A DNA stretch of 64,000 nt from contig NZ_JAEPQA010000020.1 of assembly GCF_017640745.1 (NCBI RefSeq), positions 1-64,000 on the forward strand, in the 5' to 3' direction. The position numbers were made by a program, and so were the translations under genes. Source of the DNA: Nisaea sp. (GTDB lineage Bacteria > Pseudomonadota > Alphaproteobacteria > Thalassobaculales > Thalassobaculaceae). The notes under the pieces were generated by a model. It was not told the DNA's origin. It saw nothing but the letters and a program-made list of their open reading frames with translations, and made no database searches. Of the stretch, positions 8,817 through 18,346 are shown piece by piece. Each line of letters begins with the position of its first letter. Position 1 is the stretch's first letter.

Positions 8817-9193
8817 ACATGCTCCTCGCCATCGCGCTCGGCGGCGCTCTCGGGGCGCTCGCCCGGCATAAGGTCGGCTCCCTTGCCATGCACTGGCTCG
8901 GCAGCGGCTTTCCCTACGGGACGCTTGCGGTGAATCTCGCCGGATCCTTCCTGCTCGGCGTGCTGACCGGCGGCCTCGCTTTCAGGTTCAACCTGCCACT
9001 CGAGGCGCGGGCCTTCCTCATGGTCGGCTTCTGCGGGGCGTTCACGACTTTCTCCACTTTCGCGCTCGATTTCGCGCTCCTGACGGAGCGCGGCAATCTG
9101 ATGCTCGCGGGGCTCTATGTCGCGATTTCGGTGGCGGGAGCCATCTTGGCCATGTTCGGCGGTCTCGCCGTTATGAGGACGATTTTCGCATGA
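8813..9193 (+). CDS. crcB: Fluoride channel CrcB/Fluc
   Basis: Small dual-topology inner-membrane fluoride exporter that works as a dimer. The 126 residues form four hydrophobic helices with the signature GTLAVNLAGSFLLG (pore asparagine N41) and the phenylalanine-box segment GFCGAFTTFSTF (72-83). The start overlaps the preceding stop by 4 bp and the stop overlaps the rluC-type start by 4 bp. I see no fluoride riboswitch at this internal position, so expression probably follows the operon. Confidence 0.95.
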   Translation: MNMLLAIALGGALGALARHKVGSLAMHWLGSGFPYGTLAVNLAGSFLLGVLTGGLAFRFNLPLEARAFLMVGFCGAFTTFSTFALDFALLTERGNLMLAGLYVAISVAGAILAMFGGLAVMRTIFA

Positions 9194-10188
9194 GCGGTGT
9201 CAAGACGGTCCCGGTCGCGGGCGACGAAGCCGAGATGCGGGTCGACCGCTGGTTCAAAAAGCACTATCCCGGCCTCGCACACGGGCGGCTGGAGAAATTG
9301 CTCCGCAAGGGCGAGATCAGGGTCGACGGCAAGCGGGCGAAGGCCAACCAGCGTCTGGAGGCGGGCCAGCAGGTCCGGGTCCCCCCGATGGGCGAGGCCG
9401 AGACCACGGCGCCTTCGGCGGACACGCGGCCGAAGAAGCAGCCGGAAATCGACGAAGCGCTCGCCGAGGAACTGCGCCAGCGCATTCTCTTCATGGACGA
9501 TGACGTGATCGCGCTCGACAAGCCGGCCGGTCTCGCGACCCAGGGCGGAACCGGGCAGAAGACCCATCTCGATGCGATGCTCGATGCCCTGCGCTTCGGC
9601 AAGCCGGAGCGGCCGAAGCTGGTGCATCGGCTCGACAAGGACACCTCCGGCGTTCTGTTGATCGCCCGCTCCGCGGCGGCCGCGCGCTGGCTCACCGCCG
9701 CCTTCCGCGCCAAGACCGCGCGCAAGATCTACTGGGCGCTGGTAGTCGGCGAGGTCAAGCCGAGGGCGGCCCGCATCGACCTGCCGATCGCGAAGCTGCC
9801 GGGCAAGGCCGGAGAAAAGATGGCGGTCGATTTCGAGGAGGGCAAGAAGGCGCAGACCGACTACGAGGTGGTCGAGCAGCTGGCCAAGCGCGTCGCCTGG
9901 GTCGCACTCAGCCCGGTCACAGGACGGACCCACCAGCTCCGGGTTCACATGATGGAGCGCCGGACGCCGATCGTCGGCGACGGCAAGTATGGCGGGCAGG
10001 AGGCGTTCCTGGTCGCCGAGGGGCTTTCCCGGAAGCTGCACCTGCACGCGCGCGAGGTCGAGGTCACGCGTCCGAACGGTCAGCTGCTGCGGGTGTCGGC
10101 TCCGTTGCCGGAACACATGCTGAAGGCCTGGCAGTTCTTCGGCTTCGATCCCGACGGCGGCGCCGACGCGTTGCGCGAGGCCTTCTAG
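9190..10188 (+). CDS. rluC: RluC/RluD-family 23S rRNA pseudouridine synthase
   Basis: Isomerises specific uridines of 23S rRNA. An N-terminal S4 RNA-binding domain (about 15-65, GRLEKLLRKGEIRVDGKRA) precedes the catalytic domain with the signature HRLDKDTSGVLLIARS, catalytic D149. The C-terminal GRTHQLRVH motif is present. The 332 residues suit RluC or RluD. I favour RluC from the S4 arrangement and the common crcB-rluC-HAD-ATP12 order in alphaproteobacteria, but target specificity is inferred. It starts inside the crcB stop and ends directly at the next ATG. Confidence 0.9.
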   Translation: MSGVKTVPVAGDEAEMRVDRWFKKHYPGLAHGRLEKLLRKGEIRVDGKRAKANQRLEAGQQVRVPPMGEAETTAPSADTRPKKQPEIDEALAEELRQRILFMDDDVIALDKPAGLATQGGTGQKTHLDAMLDALRFGKPERPKLVHRLDKDTSGVLLIARSAAAARWLTAAFRAKTARKIYWALVVGEVKPRAARIDLPIAKLPGKAGEKMAVDFEEGKKAQTDYEVVEQLAKRVAWVALSPVTGRTHQLRVHMMERRTPIVGDGKYGGQEAFLVAEGLSRKLHLHAREVEVTRPNGQLLRVSAPLPEHMLKAWQFFGFDPDGGADALREAF

Positions 10189-10872
10189 ATGGCGGCGGGC
10201 GATCCCCTGCGTCTCGTCGTCTTCGACATGGACGGGACGCTGATCGACAGTCAGCACCATATTATCGCCTCAATGACCCGTGCATTCTCGGAGAACGGGT
10301 TCGCCGCCCCGGCCCCGGCATCGATCAGAACCGGGGTGGGATTGCCGCTCGAGACCATTTTCCGGTCTCTGCTGCCGGAGCAGGATCCGGAGGTCTATCA
10401 GCGGCTGGTGGTGGCCTACCGGGACGATCACCGCAGCAAGCTCGACCGGGGCGAGCGGGACGAACCGCTGATGCCCGGCGCCCGCGAAGTGATCGAGCGA
10501 TTGGATGCGGCCGGATATCTCATCGCCCTGGCGACGGGGAAGGGAACCAGAGGGGCCCGTCATGCGTTGGAGGTGCATGGCTTGATCGACTATTTCGTCA
10601 GTATCCAGACAGCGAACACGGCGCCCGGAAAACCGCATCCGGGCATGCTTCTCCAGGCGATGGACGAGGCAGGCGTCGAGGCGCGCGACACAGTCATGGT
10701 CGGTGACACGGTCTATGACCTCGAAACGGCCCGGAACGCCTCCGTGGCCTCCGTCGGCGTGACTTGGGGTTATCATGAGCGGGATGCGCTCCAATCTTAT
10801 GGGGCGGGCGCGCTTATCGACCATTTCGACGATCTGGATGGGGCAGTCGAGCGGCTCTTGGCAAACAAGTAG
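10189..10872 (+). CDS. HAD-superfamily hydrolase (phosphoglycolate-phosphatase-like)
   Basis: Haloacid-dehalogenase phosphatase of 227 residues. Motif I is VVFDMDGTLIDS with nucleophile and acid/base aspartates D13 and D15. A helical cap follows, then motif II in LIALATGKGTRGARH, lysine motif PGKPHPGMLL and motif IV VMVGDTVYDLETARNA. Its substrate is unknown: Gph-like enzymes act on 2-phosphoglycolate, but many relatives do not. It begins on the base after the rluC-type stop and is followed after 10 bp by the AsmA-like gene. Confidence 0.88.
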   Translation: MAAGDPLRLVVFDMDGTLIDSQHHIIASMTRAFSENGFAAPAPASIRTGVGLPLETIFRSLLPEQDPEVYQRLVVAYRDDHRSKLDRGERDEPLMPGAREVIERLDAAGYLIALATGKGTRGARHALEVHGLIDYFVSIQTANTAPGKPHPGMLLQAMDEAGVEARDTVMVGDTVYDLETARNASVASVGVTWGYHERDALQSYGAGALIDHFDDLDGAVERLLANK

Positions 10873-10882
10873 GAGCGGCGTG

Positions 10883-13800
10883 ATGCGCTTTCTGAAATAC
10901 GGCCTATTGGCCCTTTTGGCGCTTGTCTTCCTCGCGGTTGCCGGTACGGCGGTCTACGTCTTCACGCTCGACACCGAGGATGTGAAAAAGCTTCTGGCCG
11001 AGCAGGTCGAGAAGGCGACGGGCCGGTCGCTGAAAATCGCGGGGCCGCTCAGCTACGAACTTTCCTGGACCCCGAAAATCCGTGCGGAGGATGTCAGCTT
11101 CCAGAATGCCGCTTGGAGCGCGACGCCCGAGATGGTCCGCGTCGGGGTGCTGGAAGCCGATCTGGACCTCAATCGCGTCTTCGACGGCATCGTGATCGTC
11201 GAGAGCCTGTTCGTCGAGCAGGCCAGCGTAACTCTCGAGCGCGATGCCGGCGGGCGCGCGAACTGGGAGTTTCCGGGAATGGAGGGTTCCGGGGAAGAGG
11301 ACGATCCCTCCTCGGGCGGACACGGCGGCATGTTCCCCGTTATCAAGAGCGTGACGCTGATCAATGTCGACGTCGTTTATGACGACGCGCTGGAGGGCAT
11401 TCGCCACGAGGTGGACATCGCCTCGATCGATCTCGATGCGCCGGATATGGCAAACCCCGTCGATGCGATCGTGGACATGTCGGTGGACGGCAAGCGGATT
11501 GCGCTTTCGGGCAAGCTGCCGCCCGCCGTTTCCCTCGGGGACGCGAGCGCGCCGCAGCCGTTCGACATTACCGGCGAAGCCATGGGCGAGCCCTTCAAGG
11601 TTTCCGGCAAGCTCCTCTTCGCTTACGAGGACGGCGTCCCCGTGAATATCGCGCTTCAGGATCTGAAGGTCGCGGCGCTGTCCTCCGACCTTGCCGGCGA
11701 GTTCAAGTTCGACGGATCCGGCAGGATCCCGAAGATTTCCGCCACGCTCAAATCTGAAATGCTCGACCTTCGCCCGCTGGAAGCCCTGGCGAAAGGATCC
11801 GGTACGGACAGCCCGCGCGAAACAACGCCGGACGGCATCGCGGATATGCTCGACGAGCGTGTGCCGGCCGACTGGCTGGACGCCGCGGAAGTCGCGTTCT
11901 CGCTGAATGTGAAAAATCTGAAGAGCACCCCCGCAGATGTGTCGGATATTGCCCTGACCGCGGAACTGCGGGACGGAAAACTCTCCATTGCCCCGCTTTG
12001 GGCGATTTATGCGGGCTCGCCGATCCGGCTCGAAGCGGATGTCACGCGTGACGGACGGGGGCTGGCTGCGCGTGCCGATCTCTCCATCAAGGGTGCGGAT
12101 TTCGACCGGCTCGCCGGAACGGCGATCGATGTCGCCGGGTTTGAAGCCGGTGGAGATCTCAGCCTGCAGATCGAAACCTCGGGCAGCCGCATCGGTGAGT
12201 TGATCGCCGGTGCCCGTATCAAGGGCGAAGCGGGAATGCCCGCGGTACGATACCAGGATCCAGCCGGGCCCGCCGCAGGCCGGGACTTCGCGATCTCCAA
12301 GCTCGCGGTCACGCTCGATGTCGTCGGGACCGAGCCGAAGGCAGTTCTGAACCTGATCGAGAACGCGGGCGATATCGGTCTCGATACCCCGCTTCGGAAG
12401 ATCGTGCTGAAAGGGCTTTCCGGCGAAGCGCATGTCCGGGCAGCCGAGGTCGCGACGGCACAGGACAAGGTGCGCGACCTCGATATCGCGGTCAGTCTGA
12501 ACGACGAGGTCCTTTCCCTTTCGATTCCAGACATGATGCTCGCGCGGGCGCATCTGCAGGCTGCCTTGCGCATCGAGCCGGCGGGCGAGAAGACCCGGTT
12601 CTCGTCCCGCGTGCTCTGGAAGAACGTCGACCTCAACATTGCCGCGCGCCGACTTGGTATCGACGGCCGCGCTGCCGGACGGGCCGATATCGATGTCGAC
12701 CTGACGGGCGAGGGCCGCACCATCGGCTCCATCCTGTCGGCCGTTGACGGGAGTTTTGGCCTCGATATGGCGGGCGTCACCTATCTGCCCGCCGGCGCGG
12801 CGGAGTCCGAAAGGGTCAGGGTCGAGGCCCTGTCTCTGAAGGCTACTTCGATGTCCGAGCCGTTCGTCGGCATGATCAAGGGCAGTTTCGGCGCCGAAGA
12901 GGTCGATATCGGCGGCCGCTTCCCCTCACTCAAAGCTCTTGCCGAGAAAGGCCAGGCACTGCCTTTCGACATCGCCGGATCGATCTCCGGAGAGAAGGTT
13001 GCGATCAAGGGGCAGCTCACCCTGGTTCAGGCCGGCGACCAGTTCACCAGTTTCACCCTATCCGGGCTCGATGCGCGGATCGGCCGGTCCGACCTGACCG
13101 GCTCTGTGAAGCTCGGCCTTGAGGGCGAGCGGCCGAAGGTCGATGTCGTTCTGCAAAGCAACCTGCTCGATCTTGAGCCCTATCTCGACGATCAGGTGGC
13201 GGCGGGTGAGCAGCATTCACCGTCGGCCTCCGGCCCGTCCGAGAAGCAGAACGACCCGCTCGACAAGCCGTTGCCGGTCGAAATTCTCGACCTGGCGGAC
13301 GGATCCCTCGATCTGAAGGCCGGTGAACTGAGGATGCCGGGGCTGACGGCGAAGAATCTCGATCTGCGCGCATCTCTGGCGGACAGGGTGCTGACCGTCT
13401 ACCCGTCGGAGGGAATCTTCAACGAGGGTCTGGCGAAGTTCCAGGCGTCGATCGACGGCAGCAAGCCTCCGCTGGCCGCGGTCTCGGTCGATGGCACCTG
13501 GACCGGAGCGCATTTCGGCGACGTGGTCCGGGAATATTTCGACAGCGACGTGATCAGCGGCTACGGCAACGCCTCGCTGGCGCTCAACGCCCGCGGCCGG
13601 ACGCCGCGGGAGACGATGGACACGGTCAGCGGGCATGCGGCCGTCTACATGAAAGACGGGAAGGTCTCGAACACCTACTGGGAGCTGATCGCCGCCGACC
13701 TCGTCACCAGCCTGCTGCCCTTTATCGGCAAGACAGCCGACAAGGAAGGCAAGCTGAACTGCATGGTGACCCGCTTCGACATCAAGGACGGGAACGCGGA

Positions 13801-14278
13801 TTCCACGGTCTTTCTGGTCGACAGCTCGCGGGTGACCGTGGGCGGGGACGGCACCGTCAACCTGCGCGAGGAGACGGTGGATTTCCTTCTTCAGCCGAAA
13901 CCGAAGGATTTCAGCTTCGTCAGTCTCGCCACACCGATACGGATCTCGGGGCCGATGACGGATCCGAAAATCTATCCCGATCCGGCCGGCGCCGCGAAAT
14001 CGGCCGTGCTGGGCGCGGGGGCGGTGGCCCTGACGGCGATCAACCCGCTCGCCCTGATGCTGCCCCTTGTTTCGTCCGGCTCCAGCGAGAATCCTTGTCC
14101 GGCCGCCATCGCCCTGGCGGAAGGCATGAGCCCGGAGGAGGCTGCCAAGATCGGCGCCGAGGCCAACGGGGGTGCCGACAAGCCGGCGGGAGTTCCAAAA
14201 ACGGCCGACGAAGTCATCAAGCTTCCCGGGAAGGCCGTTGACGGTATCTTTGGCGGGATCAAGAAGCTTCTGGAGTAA
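10883..14278 (+). CDS. AsmA-family inner-membrane protein
   Basis: A 1131-residue protein anchored by one N-terminal helix (about 4-26, YGLLALLALVFLAVAGTAVY) with a very long periplasmic part. The AsmA start (KATGRSLKIAGPLSYELSW) and the C-terminal AsmA_2 region (VDFLLQPKPKDFSFV, then IRISGPMTDPKIYPDP) are clear. Relatives form bridge-like beta-grooves linked to lipid transport or outer-membrane assembly. I start at ATG 10883, preceded by AGGAG (10871-10875), not the upstream in-frame ATG that overlaps the HAD gene. The tail ends in an unusual A/G-rich segment with EEAAKIGAEANGG. Confidence 0.9.
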   Translation: MRFLKYGLLALLALVFLAVAGTAVYVFTLDTEDVKKLLAEQVEKATGRSLKIAGPLSYELSWTPKIRAEDVSFQNAAWSATPEMVRVGVLEADLDLNRVFDGIVIVESLFVEQASVTLERDAGGRANWEFPGMEGSGEEDDPSSGGHGGMFPVIKSVTLINVDVVYDDALEGIRHEVDIASIDLDAPDMANPVDAIVDMSVDGKRIALSGKLPPAVSLGDASAPQPFDITGEAMGEPFKVSGKLLFAYEDGVPVNIALQDLKVAALSSDLAGEFKFDGSGRIPKISATLKSEMLDLRPLEALAKGSGTDSPRETTPDGIADMLDERVPADWLDAAEVAFSLNVKNLKSTPADVSDIALTAELRDGKLSIAPLWAIYAGSPIRLEADVTRDGRGLAARADLSIKGADFDRLAGTAIDVAGFEAGGDLSLQIETSGSRIGELIAGARIKGEAGMPAVRYQDPAGPAAGRDFAISKLAVTLDVVGTEPKAVLNLIENAGDIGLDTPLRKIVLKGLSGEAHVRAAEVATAQDKVRDLDIAVSLNDEVLSLSIPDMMLARAHLQAALRIEPAGEKTRFSSRVLWKNVDLNIAARRLGIDGRAAGRADIDVDLTGEGRTIGSILSAVDGSFGLDMAGVTYLPAGAAESERVRVEALSLKATSMSEPFVGMIKGSFGAEEVDIGGRFPSLKALAEKGQALPFDIAGSISGEKVAIKGQLTLVQAGDQFTSFTLSGLDARIGRSDLTGSVKLGLEGERPKVDVVLQSNLLDLEPYLDDQVAAGEQHSPSASGPSEKQNDPLDKPLPVEILDLADGSLDLKAGELRMPGLTAKNLDLRASLADRVLTVYPSEGIFNEGLAKFQASIDGSKPPLAAVSVDGTWTGAHFGDVVREYFDSDVISGYGNASLALNARGRTPRETMDTVSGHAAVYMKDGKVSNTYWELIAADLVTSLLPFIGKTADKEGKLNCMVTRFDIKDGNADSTVFLVDSSRVTVGGDGTVNLREETVDFLLQPKPKDFSFVSLATPIRISGPMTDPKIYPDPAGAAKSAVLGAGAVALTAINPLALMLPLVSSGSSENPCPAAIALAEGMSPEEAAKIGAEANGGADKPAGVPKTADEVIKLPGKAVDGIFGGIKKLLE

Positions 14279-14281
14279 CGC

Positions 14282-14977
14282 GTGAAACGTTTCTACAAGA
14301 CCGCCTCTGTCGGATCGTCGGACGGCGGATATCAGGTGCTGCTCGACGGGCGGCCGATCCGGACCCCGGCGAAAGCACAGATGCTGCTGCCAGTCGAGAC
14401 GCTGGCGGCAGCGATCGCTTCCGAGTGGGAGGCGCAGGGGGAGAAGGTGGAGCCCGGCTCCATGCCCTTCATGTCGCTCGCGGCGACCGGAATCGACCGG
14501 GTGACGACGCAGCGCGAGGCGGTGATCGACCAGATCGCGGCCTATGGCGGCTCCGATCTGGTTTGTTACCGCGCCGACGCGCCGGCAGACCTGGCGGAAC
14601 GTCAGATGGCCTCCTGGCAGCCGCTGCTCGACTGGGCGGAAGGGCGATTCGACGCCCGGCTCACCGTTACTGCCGGGATCATGCCGGCGGAGCAGCCGGA
14701 AGCGGCGCTGAAAGCGTTGCGTCTCGCCGTCGCCGCCTATGACGATCTCGTGCTCTCCGGCCTCTACCAGCTCACCACCGGGCTCGGCTCGCTGATCATT
14801 GCGCTCGCGGTGGTCGAGGGCAGGATCGATGCCGGGAAGGGCGTCGAGCTCGCGCTGCTGGACGAGCTCTTTCAGGCCGAGCGCTGGGGCGAGGATTCGG
14901 AAGCCGCGGAGCGGCGCGAGACGCTCGCCCGCGACATGGAAAATGCCGCGCGCTTTGCCGCCATGTGCCGGGTTTGA
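14282..14977 (+). CDS. ATP12-family F1-ATPase assembly chaperone
   Basis: Assembly factor binding the F1 alpha subunit, found in mitochondria and alphaproteobacteria. The 231-residue product starts KRFYKTASVGSSDGGYQVLL and contains LLDGRPIRTPAK, AIASEWEAQGE and the C-terminal helix block ELALLDELFQAERWGED, all family hallmarks. The start is GTG, three bases after the AsmA stop. Its presence points strongly to an alphaproteobacterium. The atp genes themselves are not in the window. Confidence 0.93.
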   Translation: MKRFYKTASVGSSDGGYQVLLDGRPIRTPAKAQMLLPVETLAAAIASEWEAQGEKVEPGSMPFMSLAATGIDRVTTQREAVIDQIAAYGGSDLVCYRADAPADLAERQMASWQPLLDWAEGRFDARLTVTAGIMPAEQPEAALKALRLAVAAYDDLVLSGLYQLTTGLGSLIIALAVVEGRIDAGKGVELALLDELFQAERWGEDSEAAERRETLARDMENAARFAAMCRV

Positions 14978-15028
14978 CGCGCTGCACAAGCTGGGCCTAT
15001 CGTTGCGCGTTAAGGGGAGAAGACGCAC

Positions 15029-16561
15029 ATGCAGGACATCATTCAGCGGCTTGAGGAAATGCGCGCGGGCGCGCGGGCCGGCGGTGGCGAGAAGCGCGTT
15101 CAGGCGCAGCACGCCAAGGGCAAGCTGACGGCGCGGGAACGGATCGAGGTCCTGCTCGACGAAGGCTCGTTCGAGGAATGGGACATGTTCGTCGAGCACC
15201 GCTGTACCGATTTCGGCATGGCCGAGAACAAGGTGCCGGGCGACGGCGTGGTCACCGGCTACGGCACCGTGAACGGCCGCATGATTTTTGTCTTCAGCCA
15301 GGATTTCACGGTCTTCGGCGGCTCCCTCTCGGAAGCCCATGCCGAGAAGATCTGCAAGCTGATGGACCAGGCGATGAAGGTCGGCGCTCCGGTCATCGGC
15401 CTCAACGACAGCGGCGGTGCGCGGATTCAGGAAGGCGTCGCCTCCCTTGGCGGCTATGCCGAGGTGTTCCAGCGCAACGTGCTGGCCTCGGGCGTGGTGC
15501 CGCAGATCTCCATGATCATGGGCCCCTGCGCAGGCGGCGCGGTCTATTCTCCCGCCATGACCGACTTCATCTTCATGGTGAAGGACAGTTCCTACATGTT
15601 CGTCACCGGCCCCGACGTGGTGAAGACGGTGACCCACGAGACCGTCACCCAGGAGGAACTGGGCGGCGCGATCACGCACACCAGCAAGTCCGGCGTCGCC
15701 GATCTCGCCTTCGAGAACGACGTGGAAGCGCTGCTGCAGCTCCGCCGCTTCATCGATTTCCTGCCGGCGAACAACCGCGAGAAACCGCCGGTACGCCCGA
15801 CCTCGGATGTGATGGACCGCCCGGAGCTCTCGCTCGACACGCTGGTGCCGAGCAATCCGAACAAGCCCTACGACATGAAGGAGCTGATCGAGAAGGTCGT
15901 CGACGAGGGCGACTTCTTCGAGATCCAGCCGAACTTCGCCGGCAACATCCTCGTCGGCTTCGCCCGCATGATGGGCTCGACAGTGGGCATCGTCGCCAAC
16001 CAGCCGATGGTGCTGGCCGGCTGCCTCGACATCGAGAGCTCCAAGAAGGCGGCGCGTTTCGTCCGCTTCTGCGACTGCTTCAACATCCCGATCGTGACCT
16101 TCGTCGACGTGCCGGGCTTCCTGCCGGGCACCTCGCAGGAATTCAACGGCATCATCAAGCACGGCGCCAAGCTGCTCTACGCCTATGCCGAGGCCACGGT
16201 GCCGAAGATCACGGTCATCACCCGCAAGGCCTATGGCGGCGCCTATGACGTCATGAGCTCGAAGCATCTGCGCGGCGACCTCAACTTCGCCTGGCCGACG
16301 GCGGAGATCGCGGTGATGGGGCCGAAAGGCGCGGTGGAGATCATCTTCCGGGGCGATCTCGGCGACGAGGCGAAGATCGCCGAGCGGACCGAGGAATACC
16401 GCCACAAGTTCGCCAATCCCTTCGTCGCGGGTGCGCGCGGTTATATCGACGACGTCATCATGCCGCACAATACCCGCCGGCGGATCTGCCGCGGTCTCTC
16501 GATGCTGAAGAACAAGCAGCTCGAGAATCCCTGGAAGAAGCACGACAACATCCCGCTCTAG
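15029..16561 (+). CDS. pccB: Propionyl-CoA carboxylase beta subunit (carboxyltransferase)
   Basis: Transfers the carboxyl group from carboxybiotin to propionyl-CoA, giving methylmalonyl-CoA. The 510 residues have both halves of the carboxyltransferase fold: the N-terminal oxyanion segment [37 protein letters not shown], and the C-terminal [15 protein letters not shown] and [28 protein letters not shown] precedes the ATG. The biotinylated alpha subunit is not in the window. Order after the ATP12 gene is common in related genomes. Acetyl-CoA carboxylase use is less likely given the length and sequence. Confidence 0.93.
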   Translation: MQDIIQRLEEMRAGARAGGGEKRVQAQHAKGKLTARERIEVLLDEGSFEEWDMFVEHRCTDFGMAENKVPGDGVVTGYGTVNGRMIFVFSQDFTVFGGSLSEAHAEKICKLMDQAMKVGAPVIGLNDSGGARIQEGVASLGGYAEVFQRNVLASGVVPQISMIMGPCAGGAVYSPAMTDFIFMVKDSSYMFVTGPDVVKTVTHETVTQEELGGAITHTSKSGVADLAFENDVEALLQLRRFIDFLPANNREKPPVRPTSDVMDRPELSLDTLVPSNPNKPYDMKELIEKVVDEGDFFEIQPNFAGNILVGFARMMGSTVGIVANQPMVLAGCLDIESSKKAARFVRFCDCFNIPIVTFVDVPGFLPGTSQEFNGIIKHGAKLLYAYAEATVPKITVITRKAYGGAYDVMSSKHLRGDLNFAWPTAEIAVMGPKGAVEIIFRGDLGDEAKIAERTEEYRHKFANPFVAGARGYIDDVIMPHNTRRRICRGLSMLKNKQLENPWKKHDNIPL

Positions 16562-16575
16562 AGAGAGTACCGGAC

Positions 16576-17625
16576 ATGCGAGTGGTCTATACGGAGGGGC
16601 ATGCGGCGCACGCCCCGAAGCGCTTCATCATGCGCGGCGCGATCGGGCAGAGCCCGGAGAAGCCGGAGCGGGCTGAGATCCTGTTCAGGGCGGCGAGTGA
16701 GGCCGGGCACGAGATGGTGCGAGCGAAAGCGCATGGTGCCGGGCCGGCGGCCCGGATCCACGATGCGGGCTATCTCGATTTCCTGGAGAACGGCTTTGCG
16801 CGCTGGTCCGCCCTGCCGGACAGCGCGGACGAGATCGTCCCGAACGTGCATTCCGGCCGCAACATGTCAGAGCCGCCGCAGCATATCGTGGCCCAGGCGG
16901 GGCATTACCAGGCGGACACGGCCTGCCCGATCGGTCCCGGCACCTGGGGGGGGGCGCTCGCCTCCTCGGACGTGGCGGTGACGGCGGCCGATCTACTCGC
17001 CGACGATCTCGATGCGGGGAAGCGCGGCGCCTACCTCTACGCGCTCTGCCGCCCGCCGGGGCACCATGCCTATGCCGATCAGGCGGGGGGCTTCTGCTTT
17101 CTGAACAATTCCGCCATCGCCGCCCAGCGCCTGCGCGACCGGGGGGCGGCGAAGGTCGCGATCCTCGATGTGGACGTGCATCACGGCAACGGCACCCAGG
17201 GCATCTTCTACACCCGCGGCGACGTGCTGACGGTCTCCCTGCATGGCGATCCGGCGGACTATTACCCGTTCTTCACCGGCTTCGCGCACGAGACCGGGGA
17301 AGGCGAAGGCGCTGGCGCGAACGTCAATTACCCGCTCCCCCGCGGCACCGGGGACGGCGCCTATCTGGAATTTCTCGCGGATGCGCTCGAGAGCGTCTCG
17401 GCCTTCAAGCCGGACGCGCTGGTCGTCGCCCTCGGCCTCGATGCGTCGGAGGCTGACCCGCTCGCCTATTGCAAGATCACGACGGAGGGCTTCCGGCGCA
17501 TGGGGCGGGCGATCTCGGAAGCCGGTTACCCGAGCCTGCTGGTGCAGGAGGGCGGCTATATCTCGGACCAGCTCGGCGCCAATCTCGCGGCGTTTCTCAG
17601 CGGTTTCGAGCAGGCCCGCGGCTAG
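16576..17625 (+). CDS. Histone-deacetylase-like amidohydrolase (acetylpolyamine amidohydrolase type)
   Basis: Zinc amidohydrolase of the arginase/deacetylase fold, 349 residues. The catalytic histidines lie in RPPGHHAYAD (H163, H164), zinc ligands in ILDVDVHHGNGTQ (D198, H202), and a further aspartate in LGLDASEADPL; the QEGGY motif is near the end. The start RVVYTEGHAAHAPKRFIMRG resembles bacterial acetylpolyamine amidohydrolases, so deacetylation of acetylated polyamines is the likeliest role; other small acetylamides remain possible. It follows pccB by 14 bp and overlaps the convergent DUF1194 gene by 4 bp. Confidence 0.88.
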   Translation: MRVVYTEGHAAHAPKRFIMRGAIGQSPEKPERAEILFRAASEAGHEMVRAKAHGAGPAARIHDAGYLDFLENGFARWSALPDSADEIVPNVHSGRNMSEPPQHIVAQAGHYQADTACPIGPGTWGGALASSDVAVTAADLLADDLDAGKRGAYLYALCRPPGHHAYADQAGGFCFLNNSAIAAQRLRDRGAAKVAILDVDVHHGNGTQGIFYTRGDVLTVSLHGDPADYYPFFTGFAHETGEGEGAGANVNYPLPRGTGDGAYLEFLADALESVSAFKPDALVVALGLDASEADPLAYCKITTEGFRRMGRAISEAGYPSLLVQEGGYISDQLGANLAAFLSGFEQARG

Positions 17626-18311
17626 GAAATCGGTCCCGCGCGGATCTCGCGCAGCAGCTTCCGCCGGATAGCTTTCACATAGTCCTGGTAGTCCTCCGCG
17701 GTGATCACGAAGCTGCCGGGGCCGGTGATGACGTATTCCTCGAAATAGCCGCCGAGATCGAGCACCTGGTTCTGGATCGCCAGCCCGTTGACGATCACGC
17801 CGGCCCCTCTCGCGAGTTCCCGCCCGTCTCGCATTGTGCGGCCGGAATTGTTGAAGCCGTCGCCGGAGATGTCGATCACCTGGCGCTGCCCTGCATAGTT
17901 GTTCGCGGCGAACAGCGGTACGGCGTAGAAGATCGCCGCCGAGATCGAGGTCGCGCCGGTCTCGACACTCCGGGGGGAGTCGGCGATTTCGGCCGCCAGC
18001 GCATTCGCGCTCTCGGCGCTGTCGATCAGCCGCCAGGGAATGCTGACCGCCTGCCGGTCGGCGCTGGACCATTCCAGCATGGTGACCGCGATGGCCTGGA
18101 AGGGACCGCCCTTGATCGCTTCCTGAACCTCGGGATCGCTGAAGGCAAGCGCGAGGCCGCGGAGCTGCAGGTCGAACTCGAACCGGTCCACGCTGGCGGA
18201 GGAATCGAGAGCGAGGACGAGTTCCACGTCGACGGGATATTCGGACTGCGCAACGGAGGACGGGGCGAGCAGCAGGAGGCAAAGGCCCAGAACCGCTTTC
18301 AGTATCCGCAA
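17622..18311 (-). CDS. DUF1194 secreted protein (von Willebrand A-like), copy 2
   Basis: A 229-residue exported protein. I start at TTG 18311, because it gives RILKAVLGLCLLLLAPSSVAQ as a clean signal peptide and is preceded by AAGGTGA; a longer reading from ATG 18380 would overlap the upstream copy and add an odd basic leader. The mature part begins VDVELVLALDSSASVD, a DxSxS metal-binding pattern as in VWA domains, and has VIDISGDGFNNSG. Function of DUF1194 is unknown. It is the second of two tandem paralogues, 35 bp apart. Confidence 0.85.
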   Translation of the reverse strand: MRILKAVLGLCLLLLAPSSVAQSEYPVDVELVLALDSSASVDRFEFDLQLRGLALAFSDPEVQEAIKGGPFQAIAVTMLEWSSADRQAVSIPWRLIDSAESANALAAEIADSPRSVETGATSISAAIFYAVPLFAANNYAGQRQVIDISGDGFNNSGRTMRDGRELARGAGVIVNGLAIQNQVLDLGGYFEEYVITGPGSFVITAEDYQDYVKAIRRKLLREIRAGPIS

Positions 18312-18346
18312 ACTGTCACCTTCATGGTTGCTCTTCGGCTTCCGCC

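Noticed and set aside
13217-16543. Long minus-strand open frame (1108 codons) across the AsmA, ATP12 and pccB genes
   Set aside because: Runs antisense over three well-supported genes; composition (H, R, D and G rich, no domain) is typical of shadow frames in high-GC DNA.
16946-16954. Run of nine G within the deacetylase gene, a possible phase-variable tract
   Set aside because: The frame is intact and encodes Trp-Gly-Gly-Ala within a normal segment; a single short run in GC-rich DNA is weak evidence.
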